64,000 bases of DNA from Oscillospiraceae bacterium (GCA_015064155.1 SVST01000001.1:62001-126000), one strand, 5' to 3'. Positions 8,260 to 16,957 are shown, counted from the stretch's first letter. Made by a program: numbers and translations. Notes: generated by a model not told the origin, from the sequence alone.

Positions 8260-8841
8260 ATGATGCGAATTATTACGGGAAGCGCACGAGGAACCCGTTT
8301 GCAAACGCTGACGGGTGAAAATACGCGACCAACGGCAGAACGAACGAAGGAAGCGATTTTTTCGGTTTTGCAGTTTGAATTGCAAGGGAAAAGCGTATTG
8401 GATTTGTTCGCAGGCTCGGGACAAATGGCACTGGAGGCACTCAGCCGCGGGGCGGAGCATGCCGTGCTGTGTGACGCATCTCGGGAGGCTTGCCGTGTTA
8501 TTGAGTCAAATGCCGTGAAAACACGACTTCTTTTGAAGTGCGAAATCTATACCTTGGATTGGTCGCTGCTGCTTCGGAATCTCAAGGGAAGACGTACCTT
8601 TGGGTTGGTCTTTTTGGATCCTCCTTACGCAATGGGTGCCGTTCCAAAGGTGTTGGAGAAGCTGTTGGAGAGCAGATTGCTTGACGAAAATGCAAAGATC
8701 GTCTGCGAAACGGCTGAGGAGCAGGACGTATTTCTTGACAATGCGCTTTTGCGCTCTCAATTTGAAATTTTGCGAACGGCGCGATACGGTGCGGCGTTTG
8801 TGACGATACTGAAATGGAAGGGAGAGGGGGAATCCGAATGA
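8260..8841 (+). CDS. rsmD: RsmD, 16S rRNA (guanine-966-N2)-methyltransferase
   Basis: The 193-residue protein has the RsmD opening MRIITGSARGTRL and the SAM-binding loop LDLFAGSGQMALEALSRGA (from about residue 47). The catalytic motif is DPPY (FLDPPYAMG). It methylates G966 in the 30S subunit. Two ATGs (8260, 8263) follow AAAGGAG at 8242-8248. It overlaps coaD by 4 bases; the rsmD-coaD pair is common across Firmicutes. Confidence 0.93.
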   Translation: MMRIITGSARGTRLQTLTGENTRPTAERTKEAIFSVLQFELQGKSVLDLFAGSGQMALEALSRGAEHAVLCDASREACRVIESNAVKTRLLLKCEIYTLDWSLLLRNLKGRRTFGLVFLDPPYAMGAVPKVLEKLLESRLLDENAKIVCETAEEQDVFLDNALLRSQFEILRTARYGAAFVTILKWKGEGESE

Positions 8842-9323
8842 GTCTTGCAATTGTACCCGGAAGCTTCGACCCGATGACAATGGGACACCTTGACTTGATT
8901 CGTAAGGCGGCAAAACGCTACGATGAGGTTGTGGTGGCGGTGATGATTAACCCGTCCAAGCGATATCTGTTTGATTTGGAAACGCGCCTGGAGATTGCCA
9001 GACTTACGGTAGCCGACGACAAACGGGTTCGCGTGATTGCAGATCGCGGACTTCTGATCGATCTGTATGACCGTCTGGGCGCAAAGGCCGTTTGCAAGGG
9101 CTTTCGGAATCAAACCGATTACGAATACGAGCTGCACATGGCAGACTGGAACCGTGACCACAATCCCCGCTTTCGTACCGAGCTGATCTATTCGCACGGA
9201 CAGTATGCAACGCTTTCTTCGACAGAGGTCCGAGAAATGCTTGCACGGGGAGAGATTCCCAAAGAGCAAGTACATCCAAATGCGTTATCCCTGATTTTGA
9301 CAAAATTAAAAAAGGAGCTTTGA
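8838..9323 (+). CDS. coaD: CoaD, phosphopantetheine adenylyltransferase
   Basis: The 161-residue protein has the nucleotidyltransferase signature GSFDPMTMGHLDLI (TxGH motif at residues 14-17), GFRNQTDYEYE, and LSSTEVREM near the C-terminus. Together these are diagnostic of CoaD. It transfers AMP to 4'-phosphopantetheine in coenzyme A synthesis. The ATG at 8838 overlaps the rsmD stop and follows GGAGAGGGGG. Length matches the family (about 160). Confidence 0.96.
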   Translation: MSLAIVPGSFDPMTMGHLDLIRKAAKRYDEVVVAVMINPSKRYLFDLETRLEIARLTVADDKRVRVIADRGLLIDLYDRLGAKAVCKGFRNQTDYEYELHMADWNRDHNPRFRTELIYSHGQYATLSSTEVREMLARGEIPKEQVHPNALSLILTKLKKEL

Positions 9324-9324
9324 T

Positions 9325-9972
9325 ATGAAAACCACACAAACCAAATCGTTCTTTTGGACACAGCTTTTGACCACGGCACTGTTGGGTGCGCTTTTGGGAA
9401 TTTTACTGATCGTGCTGTCGGTCAGCTTCCTTTTGAAGGTCATTTTCGTCGTTATGGGAATTATGACGATTCTCTCGGCAATTCCCATGCTGGCGTTTGG
9501 ACTTTCCAACCTGAGTGATCGCGCGGGACGTATGTCCTTTGCTTTTTCGTTGCTTTCGATTCTGATGGGTATCGTAATGATCTTTTGGCACAGCGATATC
9601 TTGCTGATTATCGTAGGTGTTTATTTCCTCATTTTCCCCATCGTGGAAATTTTGGCGGCGCGTGACCGTGCGGCGCGGGCAAAAAGCGAGCTTCCCAAGA
9701 TGATTCTCGGTGTTGTGTTGTTGCTTTTGGGACCTGCCAGAACACTGGATATTTTGTTTGACGTGGCAGGATACGTCGTTTTGGGTCTTACGGCTCTGTC
9801 CGTCCTCATTTCGCTGATTACCTATTTCACAAGCAAAAAGAAACAGGCGACCGCAACGGGAAATCGCATTTTTGTTGACCGTGACGGTGACGGTACGATT
9901 GATGCCGTTTTCGTAGATCGTACGTATGATGCCGATGCCAATGCGGCAAGCAATGATCGGGAGAAGCAATGA
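9325..9972 (+). CDS. DUF308/HdeD-like membrane protein with Asp-rich tail
   Basis: This 215-residue protein has about six hydrophobic segments between residues 12 and 168. They are arranged as paired hairpins with FVVMGIMTILSA- and IIVGVYFLIFPIVEI-type repeats, as in DUF308/HdeD-like proteins. After a basic linker (TSKKKQ) a soluble tail carries DRDGDGTIDAVFVD. This resembles a calcium-binding DxDxDG loop. The start follows AAAGGAGC within the end of coaD, and the stop overlaps the next gene's ATG by 4 bases. Function is unknown. Confidence 0.55.
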   Translation: MKTTQTKSFFWTQLLTTALLGALLGILLIVLSVSFLLKVIFVVMGIMTILSAIPMLAFGLSNLSDRAGRMSFAFSLLSILMGIVMIFWHSDILLIIVGVYFLIFPIVEILAARDRAARAKSELPKMILGVVLLLLGPARTLDILFDVAGYVVLGLTALSVLISLITYFTSKKKQATATGNRIFVDRDGDGTIDAVFVDRTYDADANAASNDREKQ

Positions 9973-11366
9973 GCCGATCCAAAAAACTGGCATCGAACAC
10001 GCTGTTGATCGGTGTGGGAACCGTTGGCTCCAAGCTGTTGGTCTTTCTCTTAATGCCGTTTTATACGGCATGGCTGACAACCGCCGAGTTTGGAACCGCG
10101 GAGCTGCTTACCTCCACTGCAAATCTGTTAATTCCCATTGCATGCTTGGGAATTACGAACGGAATTTTTCGCTTTGCGGCAGACCGATCAAGCAATAAAG
10201 CCGAGGTTTTCTCTTCGGGAGTGGCTCTTTTGGGAATGGGGCTTGCGGGCTTTGTTTTCCTTTCGCCGCTTCTTTTGTTGGTAAAATATTTTTCCTCTTA
10301 CTATTTTTTGATTCTTGCATACGTGCTTGTTGCAAATCTGCAATCGGTTTGCGCACAGTACGTGCGCGCCATTGACGATACCCGCTTGTTCGCGATTCAA
10401 GGCATATTCAATACGGCACTCACCGTTGTTTTCAACGTGTTGTTCTTGGCGGTTTTTGATTTTGGCTTGATCGGGTACGTGCTTTCGGTGATCGTTGGAA
10501 ATCTCGTCACGGTAGCCTTTTTGGTTTGGCGAGCAAAGCTGTGGCGCGTTTTCCGTCCGTCGGCGGTTCGTTGGCAGCTGATTAAGGAGATGTTGATTTT
10601 CAGCCTGCCGTTGGTTCCCACCACCGTGTGTTGGCTGATTACCGATCTTTCCGACCGTTATATGGTTACGGCAATCTGCGGAGAGGCTGCCACGGGAATC
10701 TATTCGGCATCCTATAAGATTCCAACACTCGTCAATCTTGCTTCGGGGATTTTTATGCAGGCATGGCAGCTTTCGGCGGTGGCTGAATCGTCGGACGAAA
10801 GCGAATGCTCCCGTTTCTATTCGCAGGTTTTCGGCGGCTTTCTGTCCCTTGCATTTCTCGGGAGCGCGGGTCTGATCGTTTGCTCGCAGCTTTTTACCGG
10901 CATCTTGCTCAACAGTGCTTACGCGGATGCGTGGCAGTATATGCCAACTCTTTTATGTGCCGTTGCCTTCGAGGCTGTCGTTTCGTTCCTTGCTACCGTC
11001 TATATGGTAAAAAAGAAGAGTATGCACTCTTTCCTCACGGCAATGATCGGAACGGTACTCAACGTCGTACTCAATCTGTTGCTGATCCCCAGGCTGGAAG
11101 CCGCGGGCGCCGCGATTGCCACGATGGTCAGCTACGGTGCCGTGTTGGCGGTGCGCTTGGTGGACGTTCGTCGCCTGATGCGCTTTGATATGCACGTGTT
11201 GCGGCTTTTGGTCAATGTGCTCCTGCTTTTGGGAGAGGCGGCGGTGATGACCTACGTAAAGACCGGGAAGCTATTGTTTACCGCGCTGCCGGCTCTTGCG
11301 CTGTTTGTCATCAACGCACCCATGCTGTTGAAGTCCTTGAAACGGTTGCTCTTGAAAAGAGCTTGA
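9969..11366 (+). CDS. Polysaccharide/oligosaccharide flippase (MATE/Wzx-like)
   Basis: The 465-residue protein has 12-14 hydrophobic helices. Its N-terminus (NTLLIGVGTVGSKLLVFLLMPF, then EFGTAELLTS) is typical of the Wzx/MurJ-like polysaccharide biosynthesis family. A central FSLPLVPTTVCWLITDLSDRYM stretch also matches that family. It should flip lipid-linked sugars across the cytoplasmic membrane. No glycosyltransferases adjoin it, so the substrate is unknown; the O-antigen-ligase-like gene at 3.1 kb is a possible partner. It overlaps the DUF308-like gene by 4 bases and ends in a strong terminator. Confidence 0.85.
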   Translation: MSRSKKLASNTLLIGVGTVGSKLLVFLLMPFYTAWLTTAEFGTAELLTSTANLLIPIACLGITNGIFRFAADRSSNKAEVFSSGVALLGMGLAGFVFLSPLLLLVKYFSSYYFLILAYVLVANLQSVCAQYVRAIDDTRLFAIQGIFNTALTVVFNVLFLAVFDFGLIGYVLSVIVGNLVTVAFLVWRAKLWRVFRPSAVRWQLIKEMLIFSLPLVPTTVCWLITDLSDRYMVTAICGEAATGIYSASYKIPTLVNLASGIFMQAWQLSAVAESSDESECSRFYSQVFGGFLSLAFLGSAGLIVCSQLFTGILLNSAYADAWQYMPTLLCAVAFEAVVSFLATVYMVKKKSMHSFLTAMIGTVLNVVLNLLLIPRLEAAGAAIATMVSYGAVLAVRLVDVRRLMRFDMHVLRLLVNVLLLLGEAAVMTYVKTGKLLFTALPALALFVINAPMLLKSLKRLLLKRA

Positions 11367-11384
11367 CCCTTGCTCTGCAAGCTT

Positions 11385-11420
11385 GAACCCTACTTGCTTT
11401 CGGTAGGGTTCTTTTTCTTT
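11385..11420 (+). terminator. Terminator after the flippase gene
   Basis: GAACCCTAC (11385-11393) pairs perfectly with GTAGGGTTC (11403-11411), followed by TTTTTCTTT. Confidence 0.85.
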
Positions 11421-11455
11421 CTTTTTCTTCCTTTGTAAAAAAATATATCCCGTTA

Positions 11456-11484
11456 TTGACAATGTCGATAAAAGATGGTAAAAT
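11456..11484 (+). promoter_or_regulatory. Near-consensus sigma-A promoter for the LRR lipoprotein
   Basis: TTGACA (11456-11461), a 17-base spacer and TAAAAT (11479-11484), about 58 bases upstream of the start codon. Confidence 0.8.
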
Positions 11485-11542
11485 AAAGGTGACTTTTACA
11501 GATTGAAGCGTCTGCTTATGCAATATGGAAAGGAAGCTCTAT

Positions 11543-14068
11543 ATGAAGAAAAGAATCGTTTTGTTTGTTGTCGGCATTTTGATGCTGAGCATTCTGGCGG
11601 TCGGCTGTTCCAAAGAAAAGGGGGACGCTGAAGAATCCGCACACATCCACGATTTTGGGAAATGGAAGGAAACGCAGGCACCGAGCTGTGAGGAGCACGG
11701 CATCCGAGTCAGAACCTGCCGGGATTGCGAGGAGCAAGAAAGCGAGGAGGTTTCTGCATCGGGACATCATTTTGATGCGGACGGTCTTTGTAAAAATTGC
11801 AATGCCGATCTGTCGGAAATAGGGCTTGAATTGTTTTTGGAGGAGGACGGATATACCGTTCTGTCCTACGAGGGGAACGCTCCCTCGTTGACCTTGCCCG
11901 ATACGTATCTCGGAAAGCCGATCGTCAAAATCGGGACGAGCGCATTTTCCGAGTGTACCAAGCTGGAATCACTCACGCTCCCCGCAAACGTCAAAACAAT
12001 CGGGGATGCCGCGTTTTACAAATGTACCGCGCTTCGTGAGATCGTCTTACCCGAACGGCTGCAGAGCGTTGGAAACAGTGCCTTTGCATTCTGCTTTGAA
12101 TTACAATCAATTGAGCTTCCCGTGGGCGTGACGTCCTTGGGAGAGTCCGCTTTTTTAAACTGCGGAGCCTTGAACGTCATACGGTTGACCGATCATATTG
12201 TGGACATTCCGCAAGCTTGCTTTTTCGGATGCGGATCCTTGCAGGAACTTACGCTTCCCGCACAGCTGCGCACGATTGGGAAAACCGCTTTTTCCAACTG
12301 CTCACAACTGAAAACCATTGTCTTTCCGAGCACGCTGCAGAGCATCGGAGAGGGGGTTTTTGAATCTTGCTTTGCTTTAACCGACGTCGTCATTCCAAAC
12401 AGCGTGACCTATCTCGGCAGCGGCGCATTCAGTGCTTGTACGAGCCTTCTGACCATTACGGTTCCCGGCAGTATTTCGGTGATCCCCGATTCTTGCTTTG
12501 CCGATTGTAAATCCTTGAGTAGCCTTACGGTCGGTGACGGAGTGCGAGAGATCCAATTCAATGCGTTTGGGGATTGCAAAAAGCTTCAAGCCGTTGTCAT
12601 TTCGCCAAGCGTTACCGAGGTTCATGAGGAAGCCTTCTTTGGATGCGACGGAATTTTGAAGGCTACCGTTGCGGTTTCGCACGTGTCTGTGCTTCCCAAA
12701 ATGAATCTGGAGGACGTGACCTTGAATTTCGGGGATCGCGTCAGCTCCTACCTGTTTTACGGCTGTGCGAATTTGAAAACGGTTCAGTTGACCGAATCGA
12801 TTTCCAAAATCGGTACGGAGGCGTTTGCAAATTGCACCTCGCTGACGGAATTTATCATTCCAAAGAGTATTACGGAAATCGGCAGAGCCGCTTTTTCGGG
12901 TTGCACTGCGCTGCAACGGGTGGAAATTCCCACGTCGATCACGAAAATTGAGCAATCGCTCTTTGCGGGATGCACGGCACTGACCGAGATCACGATTCCC
13001 GACAGCATCACGCACGTCGGCTATCAGGCCTTTTTGGGATGCAGCGGGTTGACACACGTGACCGTTCCCGACAGTGTGAAAGAGATCAGCCAAGGAGCAT
13101 TCGCGGAATGCAGCTCCTTGACGTCGGTCAGCTTGCCCTTTATCGGTAGGGTCAACGGAACCGTTTCTCCTCAGTATTTCGGATTTATCTTCGGTGCAAG
13201 CGTTGCAAAAACGCAAGGCGAATTCGTTCCCGCTTCGCTGAAAACCGTGGAGATCAGATCGGGCGTGCAGATTTCTCCCTCGGCATTTGAGGGGTGCAGA
13301 TCGCTTGTATCGATCAAATTGCCTGCAACCATCTCCCAAATCGGGGCGGCTGCCTTTAAGAATTGCAGCTCGCTTTCCTCGTTTGCTTTTCCGCAGGGAA
13401 TAACGGAGATTGCCAAAGAGGCATTTGCGGGGTGTGAATCCTTCACCGAGCTTTTGCTTCCCACGTCGGTGAAAAAGATTGGAGATTCCGCATTCAAGGG
13501 GTGCAACGGGTTAGAGAGCTATACGGTTCTCGGAAACGTGACCCAAATCGGGAGATTGGCTTTTGCCGACTGTCAGGCACTTCGTGAAGTGATTCTTTGC
13601 GAGGGCGTACAATCGATCGGAGATCAGGCGTTTGCAAGGTGTACCTCCTTGACGGATGTCAAGATTGCCCAAAGTGTTACTTCGGTTGGTAATACCGTTT
13701 TCTTGGGGTGCGGTCCCGCATTGGAATTGGTGGACGGGATTTATTACGTTGACACGTGGGTGGTTGGCTACGATCCTGCGGCAACCGTGGGTGCTTTGCG
13801 AGAGGAAACGGTTGGCGTAGCATACCAAGCGTTGTATTTCAGCAATTTTACCGTTCTTACCATGAGCGATAACGTCAGATATATCAACGACCAAGCCTTT
13901 GCAAACAGTACGGCACTTCAACGGATCGAGCTTTCAGAGGGACTGGTATCGGTTGGAAATCGGGCATTTTATAACTGCCGAAATCTGACGAGTGCTACGA
14001 TTCCGTCTTCGGTTGTCAATCTTGGCGAGGAAATTTTCTTCGGCTGTGACTTGTTGGTGACCGAATAA
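11543..14068 (+). CDS. BspA-type leucine-rich-repeat surface lipoprotein
   Basis: This 841-residue protein starts with a lipoprotein signal (MKKRIVLFVVGILMLSILAVGC; lipobox LAVGC, Cys22). A short His/Cys-rich segment follows (HDFGKWKET, then CRDCEEQ and CKNC), which may bind metal. From about residue 120 to the end there are some 25-30 LRR_5 repeats of about 23 residues with the pattern IGxxAFxxCxxLxxVxIP. One interruption with SPQYFGFIFGAS (near residues 545-555) and a non-repeat patch near 735-765 break the array. Such proteins are displayed on the cell surface and in other bacteria mediate adhesion. The start at 11543 is preferred because AAAGGA lies inside the alternative start at 11525. 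It is a single-gene unit with its own promoter and terminator. Confidence 0.85.
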   Translation: MKKRIVLFVVGILMLSILAVGCSKEKGDAEESAHIHDFGKWKETQAPSCEEHGIRVRTCRDCEEQESEEVSASGHHFDADGLCKNCNADLSEIGLELFLEEDGYTVLSYEGNAPSLTLPDTYLGKPIVKIGTSAFSECTKLESLTLPANVKTIGDAAFYKCTALREIVLPERLQSVGNSAFAFCFELQSIELPVGVTSLGESAFLNCGALNVIRLTDHIVDIPQACFFGCGSLQELTLPAQLRTIGKTAFSNCSQLKTIVFPSTLQSIGEGVFESCFALTDVVIPNSVTYLGSGAFSACTSLLTITVPGSISVIPDSCFADCKSLSSLTVGDGVREIQFNAFGDCKKLQAVVISPSVTEVHEEAFFGCDGILKATVAVSHVSVLPKMNLEDVTLNFGDRVSSYLFYGCANLKTVQLTESISKIGTEAFANCTSLTEFIIPKSITEIGRAAFSGCTALQRVEIPTSITKIEQSLFAGCTALTEITIPDSITHVGYQAFLGCSGLTHVTVPDSVKEISQGAFAECSSLTSVSLPFIGRVNGTVSPQYFGFIFGASVAKTQGEFVPASLKTVEIRSGVQISPSAFEGCRSLVSIKLPATISQIGAAAFKNCSSLSSFAFPQGITEIAKEAFAGCESFTELLLPTSVKKIGDSAFKGCNGLESYTVLGNVTQIGRLAFADCQALREVILCEGVQSIGDQAFARCTSLTDVKIAQSVTSVGNTVFLGCGPALELVDGIYYVDTWVVGYDPAATVGALREETVGVAYQALYFSNFTVLTMSDNVRYINDQAFANSTALQRIELSEGLVSVGNRAFYNCRNLTSATIPSSVVNLGEEIFFGCDLLVTE

Positions 14069-14100
14069 CGTGGAGGGTTCTGTCATATAGGCAGAACGAG

Positions 14101-14144
14101 AAAAAGCACAAGCGTCTTTTTCAAGGGACGCTTGTGCTTTTTTT
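14101..14144. terminator. Bidirectional terminator between LRR gene and murE-like gene
   Basis: GCACAAGCGTC (14106-14116) pairs with GACGCTTGTGC (14127-14137), with an A-run to the left and a T-run to the right. It serves the convergent genes on both strands. Confidence 0.9.
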
Positions 14145-15645
14145 ATGTTTTTAAAAGAGTGTTTTGCGGTTTTTCTTTTTGTGCGGTGATAAAAGCTTCA
14201 ACAATTTCGCGTTCGGAAAAGGGGAGCTTTTGCGTGCCGATCAGCTGATAGGCTTCATGTCCTTTTCCCGCAAGGACCAAAATCTCTCCGTGCGCAGTGT
14301 GCTCCAGCGCATATCGAATTGCTTCTTTTCGGTCGGGAATCGAAACGAACGGTGTGTCTGTCCCCGAAAAGCCGACGGCAATGTCGGCAATAATTGCCTC
14401 GGGATCTTCTTTGCCGGGGTTATCCGAGGTCAGAATTGCGCGGTCGGCATAAAGGGCGGCAACTCGTCCCATCTCGGCACGGCGCATTTGCGTGCGTTCG
14501 CCAACCGATCCGAACAGTACGGTTAACCGGGAGGGGTGATATTCGGCAAGAGAGGTCAAAAGCTGCTGCAGGCTGGCACCGTTGTGCGCGTAATCCAGGC
14601 ATACAAAGGCTCCCGACGGAAGCAAAATGGTTTCGGAGCGTCCCGTGACAGCCGCTTGCTTGAGCGATTCACTTGCAACCGAGAGATCGATTGCAAACCT
14701 TTCGGTTGCCACGGCCAAGGCAAGAGCCGCATTTTGTGCGTTGATCTTTCCCAAAAGCGGGAGAGAAACCGGAGAACGGGTTTCGTTTCGACAAAGATCA
14801 AAGGAAACCCCGAGCCCGTTTTCAAAGCGTTCGGGACGTATGCTTTGGATATAAAAATCAGCACGTTCATCAAGTGCAGAACAAAGGAAGCACTTGTCTT
14901 TCTCAATTCCTTTGTTTAACTCTGCCGCAAAGGGATCGTCCGCCCAAGAAATGAAGCGTCGGAACGGGAATTCGGTAAACAGCCGCTTTTTGCAAGACTT
15001 GTATTCCTCCATATCCCGATGTTCTCCGTCCCCGATGTGGTCGGGGAAGAGATTGGTGAAGAGAACGGTGTCAAATTCGATGCCGTCGGCTCGGAATTGC
15101 TTGAGTGCTTGCGAGGAAACCTCCAAAACCGCCGTTTGAATTCCGTCCCTTAGCATCTCGGAAAAGGTACGTTGCAGTGTGACGGCATCGGGGGTGGTGT
15201 TTTTGGTATCCATGCGTTTGTTGCCGTATAAGATACCGTTGGTTCCGATATATCCGCACGGGATCGACGATCGGTTCAGAATCTGTGCGATCAGACGTGC
15301 CGTGGTGGTTTTGCCTTTGGTGCCCGTGATTCCGATGACGCGCATTCGTTTGGTGGGATGTCCGTAAAAGCGGCAGGCAAGCGTTGCAAGCGTCCTCCGT
15401 GTATCCTCTACGTAGAAAACCGTTGCATCGATTGGAAGATCGAGTTTTTTTTGCGCCACGAAGGCTCGGCAGCCGTTTTCATAGGCAGCGCGTGCATAGG
15501 AATGCCCGTCGGCAACGGCTCCCGCAATGCAAACGAAAAGGGAGGAGGAGCTTGCCAATTTGGAATTTTCGGTTAAATTCGTGATTTCCAGTGTGGGAAT
15601 CGGTTGGTGCGCACTCAGGTCGAAGGTCAGGGAAGAAAGCTTCAT
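14143..15645 (-). CDS. murE: MurE-like UDP-MurNAc-tripeptide synthetase
   Basis: The 500-residue protein has the three-domain Mur ligase plan. An N-terminal domain has SSLFVCIAG and DGHSYARAA. The central ATPase has GITGTKGKTTTARL (P-loop at about residue 108), then KNTTPDAVTLQ and EVSSQAL. The C-terminal domain contains YAHNGASL and SDNPGKEDPEAI. It should add the third amino acid to UDP-MurNAc-L-Ala-D-Glu in the cytoplasm. The canonical diaminopimelate motif is DNPR; here the Arg is Gly (DNPG), so the amino acid added is uncertain. It overlaps the racemase gene by 4 bases and is the last gene of a three-gene unit, which suggests a specialised ligase. A second, canonical murE may exist elsewhere. 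Confidence 0.85.
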   Translation of the reverse strand: MKLSSLTFDLSAHQPIPTLEITNLTENSKLASSSSLFVCIAGAVADGHSYARAAYENGCRAFVAQKKLDLPIDATVFYVEDTRRTLATLACRFYGHPTKRMRVIGITGTKGKTTTARLIAQILNRSSIPCGYIGTNGILYGNKRMDTKNTTPDAVTLQRTFSEMLRDGIQTAVLEVSSQALKQFRADGIEFDTVLFTNLFPDHIGDGEHRDMEEYKSCKKRLFTEFPFRRFISWADDPFAAELNKGIEKDKCFLCSALDERADFYIQSIRPERFENGLGVSFDLCRNETRSPVSLPLLGKINAQNAALALAVATERFAIDLSVASESLKQAAVTGRSETILLPSGAFVCLDYAHNGASLQQLLTSLAEYHPSRLTVLFGSVGERTQMRRAEMGRVAALYADRAILTSDNPGKEDPEAIIADIAVGFSGTDTPFVSIPDRKEAIRYALEHTAHGEILVLAGKGHEAYQLIGTQKLPFSEREIVEAFITAQKEKPQNTLLKT

Positions 15646-16382
15646 GGTTCGGTTTCCTCCTCAAATTCATCGGGGAAGCCGATCGGAGTTTTGCCGCAGG
15701 CAAGAATGGTTTGGTATGCCAATATTTCCAAGGAATCCACAAAGGGGAGCTTGTCCGAAAGGGTGGGCTTCAAAAGCGAAAGCTCGGTGCATCCCAACAC
15801 GATTGCTTCACAGCCGCGCTCCAAAAGATCCCTTGAGATGGCAAGCAGAGCCTCGGTATCGGCGGGACGGTTTTGCTTGATTTGCTCGTAAATGATTGCC
15901 GAAACACGCGCTTGCTGTTCCTCCGAGGGGGTTATACAAGAGATGCCGTTTCGTTGACAGATTTTTTTATATGCCTGCGATTTCACCGTTCCCTCGGTGG
16001 CAAGCAGACCAAACGTCGTGATTCCGCGACGCTTCAGGTGAAGCACGGTTTCCTCGATGATATTGATCAGCGGAACGGGGAGATCTTGACACAATCCATC
16101 ATAGAAATAATGCGCTGTGTTGCAGGGGATCACGATTCGGTCAACCCCTGCTTTGAAGAGTCGAAGTGCTTCCTCTTTCATCACGGGAAGCGGATCACGG
16201 TCGGATTTTCCAAGGATAAATGCCGTGCGATCGGGGGTGGTTGCGCGACTGCTGATCAGCATATCAATGTGGTCGGCATCGCTTTCGGCTTTCGTGTGTG
16301 AAATCAACAGCTCGCAAAAATAAACGGTTGACATAGGACCGAGTCCGCCGAGAATTCCGAGCAAAGGAGCTTTTTTTGTCAT
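15642..16382 (-). CDS. Aspartate/glutamate racemase family protein
   Basis: The 246-residue protein has the N-terminal GILGGLGPMSTVYF signature. Both catalytic cysteines are present, in IPCNTAHYF (about residue 86) and VLGCTELSL (about residue 198), as in the cofactor-independent Asp/Glu racemase superfamily (YgeA/RacX group). It interconverts L- and D-amino acids; which substrate is not visible. Four-base overlaps on both sides tie it to the MurE-like ligase and the pre-ATP-grasp-like protein. A role in supplying an amino acid for a peptidoglycan peptide is therefore a reasonable inference. murI is not otherwise in the window. Confidence 0.85.
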   Translation of the reverse strand: MTKKAPLLGILGGLGPMSTVYFCELLISHTKAESDADHIDMLISSRATTPDRTAFILGKSDRDPLPVMKEEALRLFKAGVDRIVIPCNTAHYFYDGLCQDLPVPLINIIEETVLHLKRRGITTFGLLATEGTVKSQAYKKICQRNGISCITPSEEQQARVSAIIYEQIKQNRPADTEALLAISRDLLERGCEAIVLGCTELSLLKPTLSDKLPFVDSLEILAYQTILACGKTPIGFPDEFEEETEP

Positions 16383-16795
16383 ACGTAGCCTCCTTTTTCA
16401 ATCGGAGCCTTTTCACCGAACCAAACGCGGTACATCTCGGGTCGATCGGCAATCACAAAGCGACACTCCAAATCATCGTGGTGCTCCCACACGAATTTTG
16501 CGTAGTATTCCGAGCAGGGAAGCAGATACAGAATGACGTCGGCATGTCCGAACTGCTCGGAAAATTCCTTGAGTGCGTGTAGCATCAGCTGTTCTCCCAA
16601 GGTTTTGTGAATGACGTGGTATTTCATGCAAAGGCTGAATCGAAGCGCAAGGGGAATTTTGTCGCAGAAAACGTGCGAGATGACGTTATATTTTTTGTAC
16701 ATACGCTGTGCCGTTTGAACCGCCTCGGGGGAGATCCCCAGAATTACGGGAACCAGCTCACCCGAAAGTATGTCTTCGGTTACAAAATCCATCAT
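16379..16795 (-). CDS. Stand-alone pre-ATP-grasp-like domain protein
   Basis: This 138-residue soluble protein runs ELVPVILGISPEAVQTAQRMY, then a basic and hydrophobic middle. VILYLLPCSEYYAKFVWEHH and CRFVIADRP follow. By eye this resembles the N-terminal (pre-ATP-grasp) domain of D-aspartate-ligase-type ATP-grasp enzymes, which open with PVLLG...YGMAR and LLLVPCGDNY-type motifs. The ATP-grasp catalytic domain that should follow is absent: the stop overlaps the racemase start. The ATG at 16793-16795 follows AGGAGG. A longer reading back to 17452 has no support and runs antisense to the acetyltransferase gene. Function unknown; it may be a binding or regulatory subunit of the cassette. Confidence 0.5.
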   Translation of the reverse strand: MMDFVTEDILSGELVPVILGISPEAVQTAQRMYKKYNVISHVFCDKIPLALRFSLCMKYHVIHKTLGEQLMLHALKEFSEQFGHADVILYLLPCSEYYAKFVWEHHDDLECRFVIADRPEMYRVWFGEKAPIEKGGYV

Positions 16796-16823
16796 CGATT
16801 CCTCCTTTCTTTCGCATATTGAT

Positions 16824-16829
16824 ATTTTA
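16824..16829 (-). promoter_or_regulatory. -10 element for the pre-ATP-grasp/racemase/murE unit
   Basis: TAAAAT on the minus strand, with an upstream TGG forming an extended -10, lies about 30 bases before the first gene. No convincing -35 is seen. Confidence 0.5.
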
Positions 16830-16892
16830 CCATAGTTTGCAAAAAAATAAAAGAGCTCTTTTGAAAATACTTTCGAATTTTTTGAAAAACTG

Positions 16893-16921
16893 TTGCATTT
16901 TCGTTGAAAATTCTTTATAAT
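16893..16921 (+). promoter_or_regulatory. Sigma-A-type promoter for the GNAT gene
   Basis: TTGCAT (16893-16898), a 17-base spacer and TATAAT (16916-16921), diverging from the murE-like unit. Confidence 0.75.
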
Positions 16922-16957
16922 GATAAGGAGTACAAGCAAAGGATCAATGGGAAGAGC

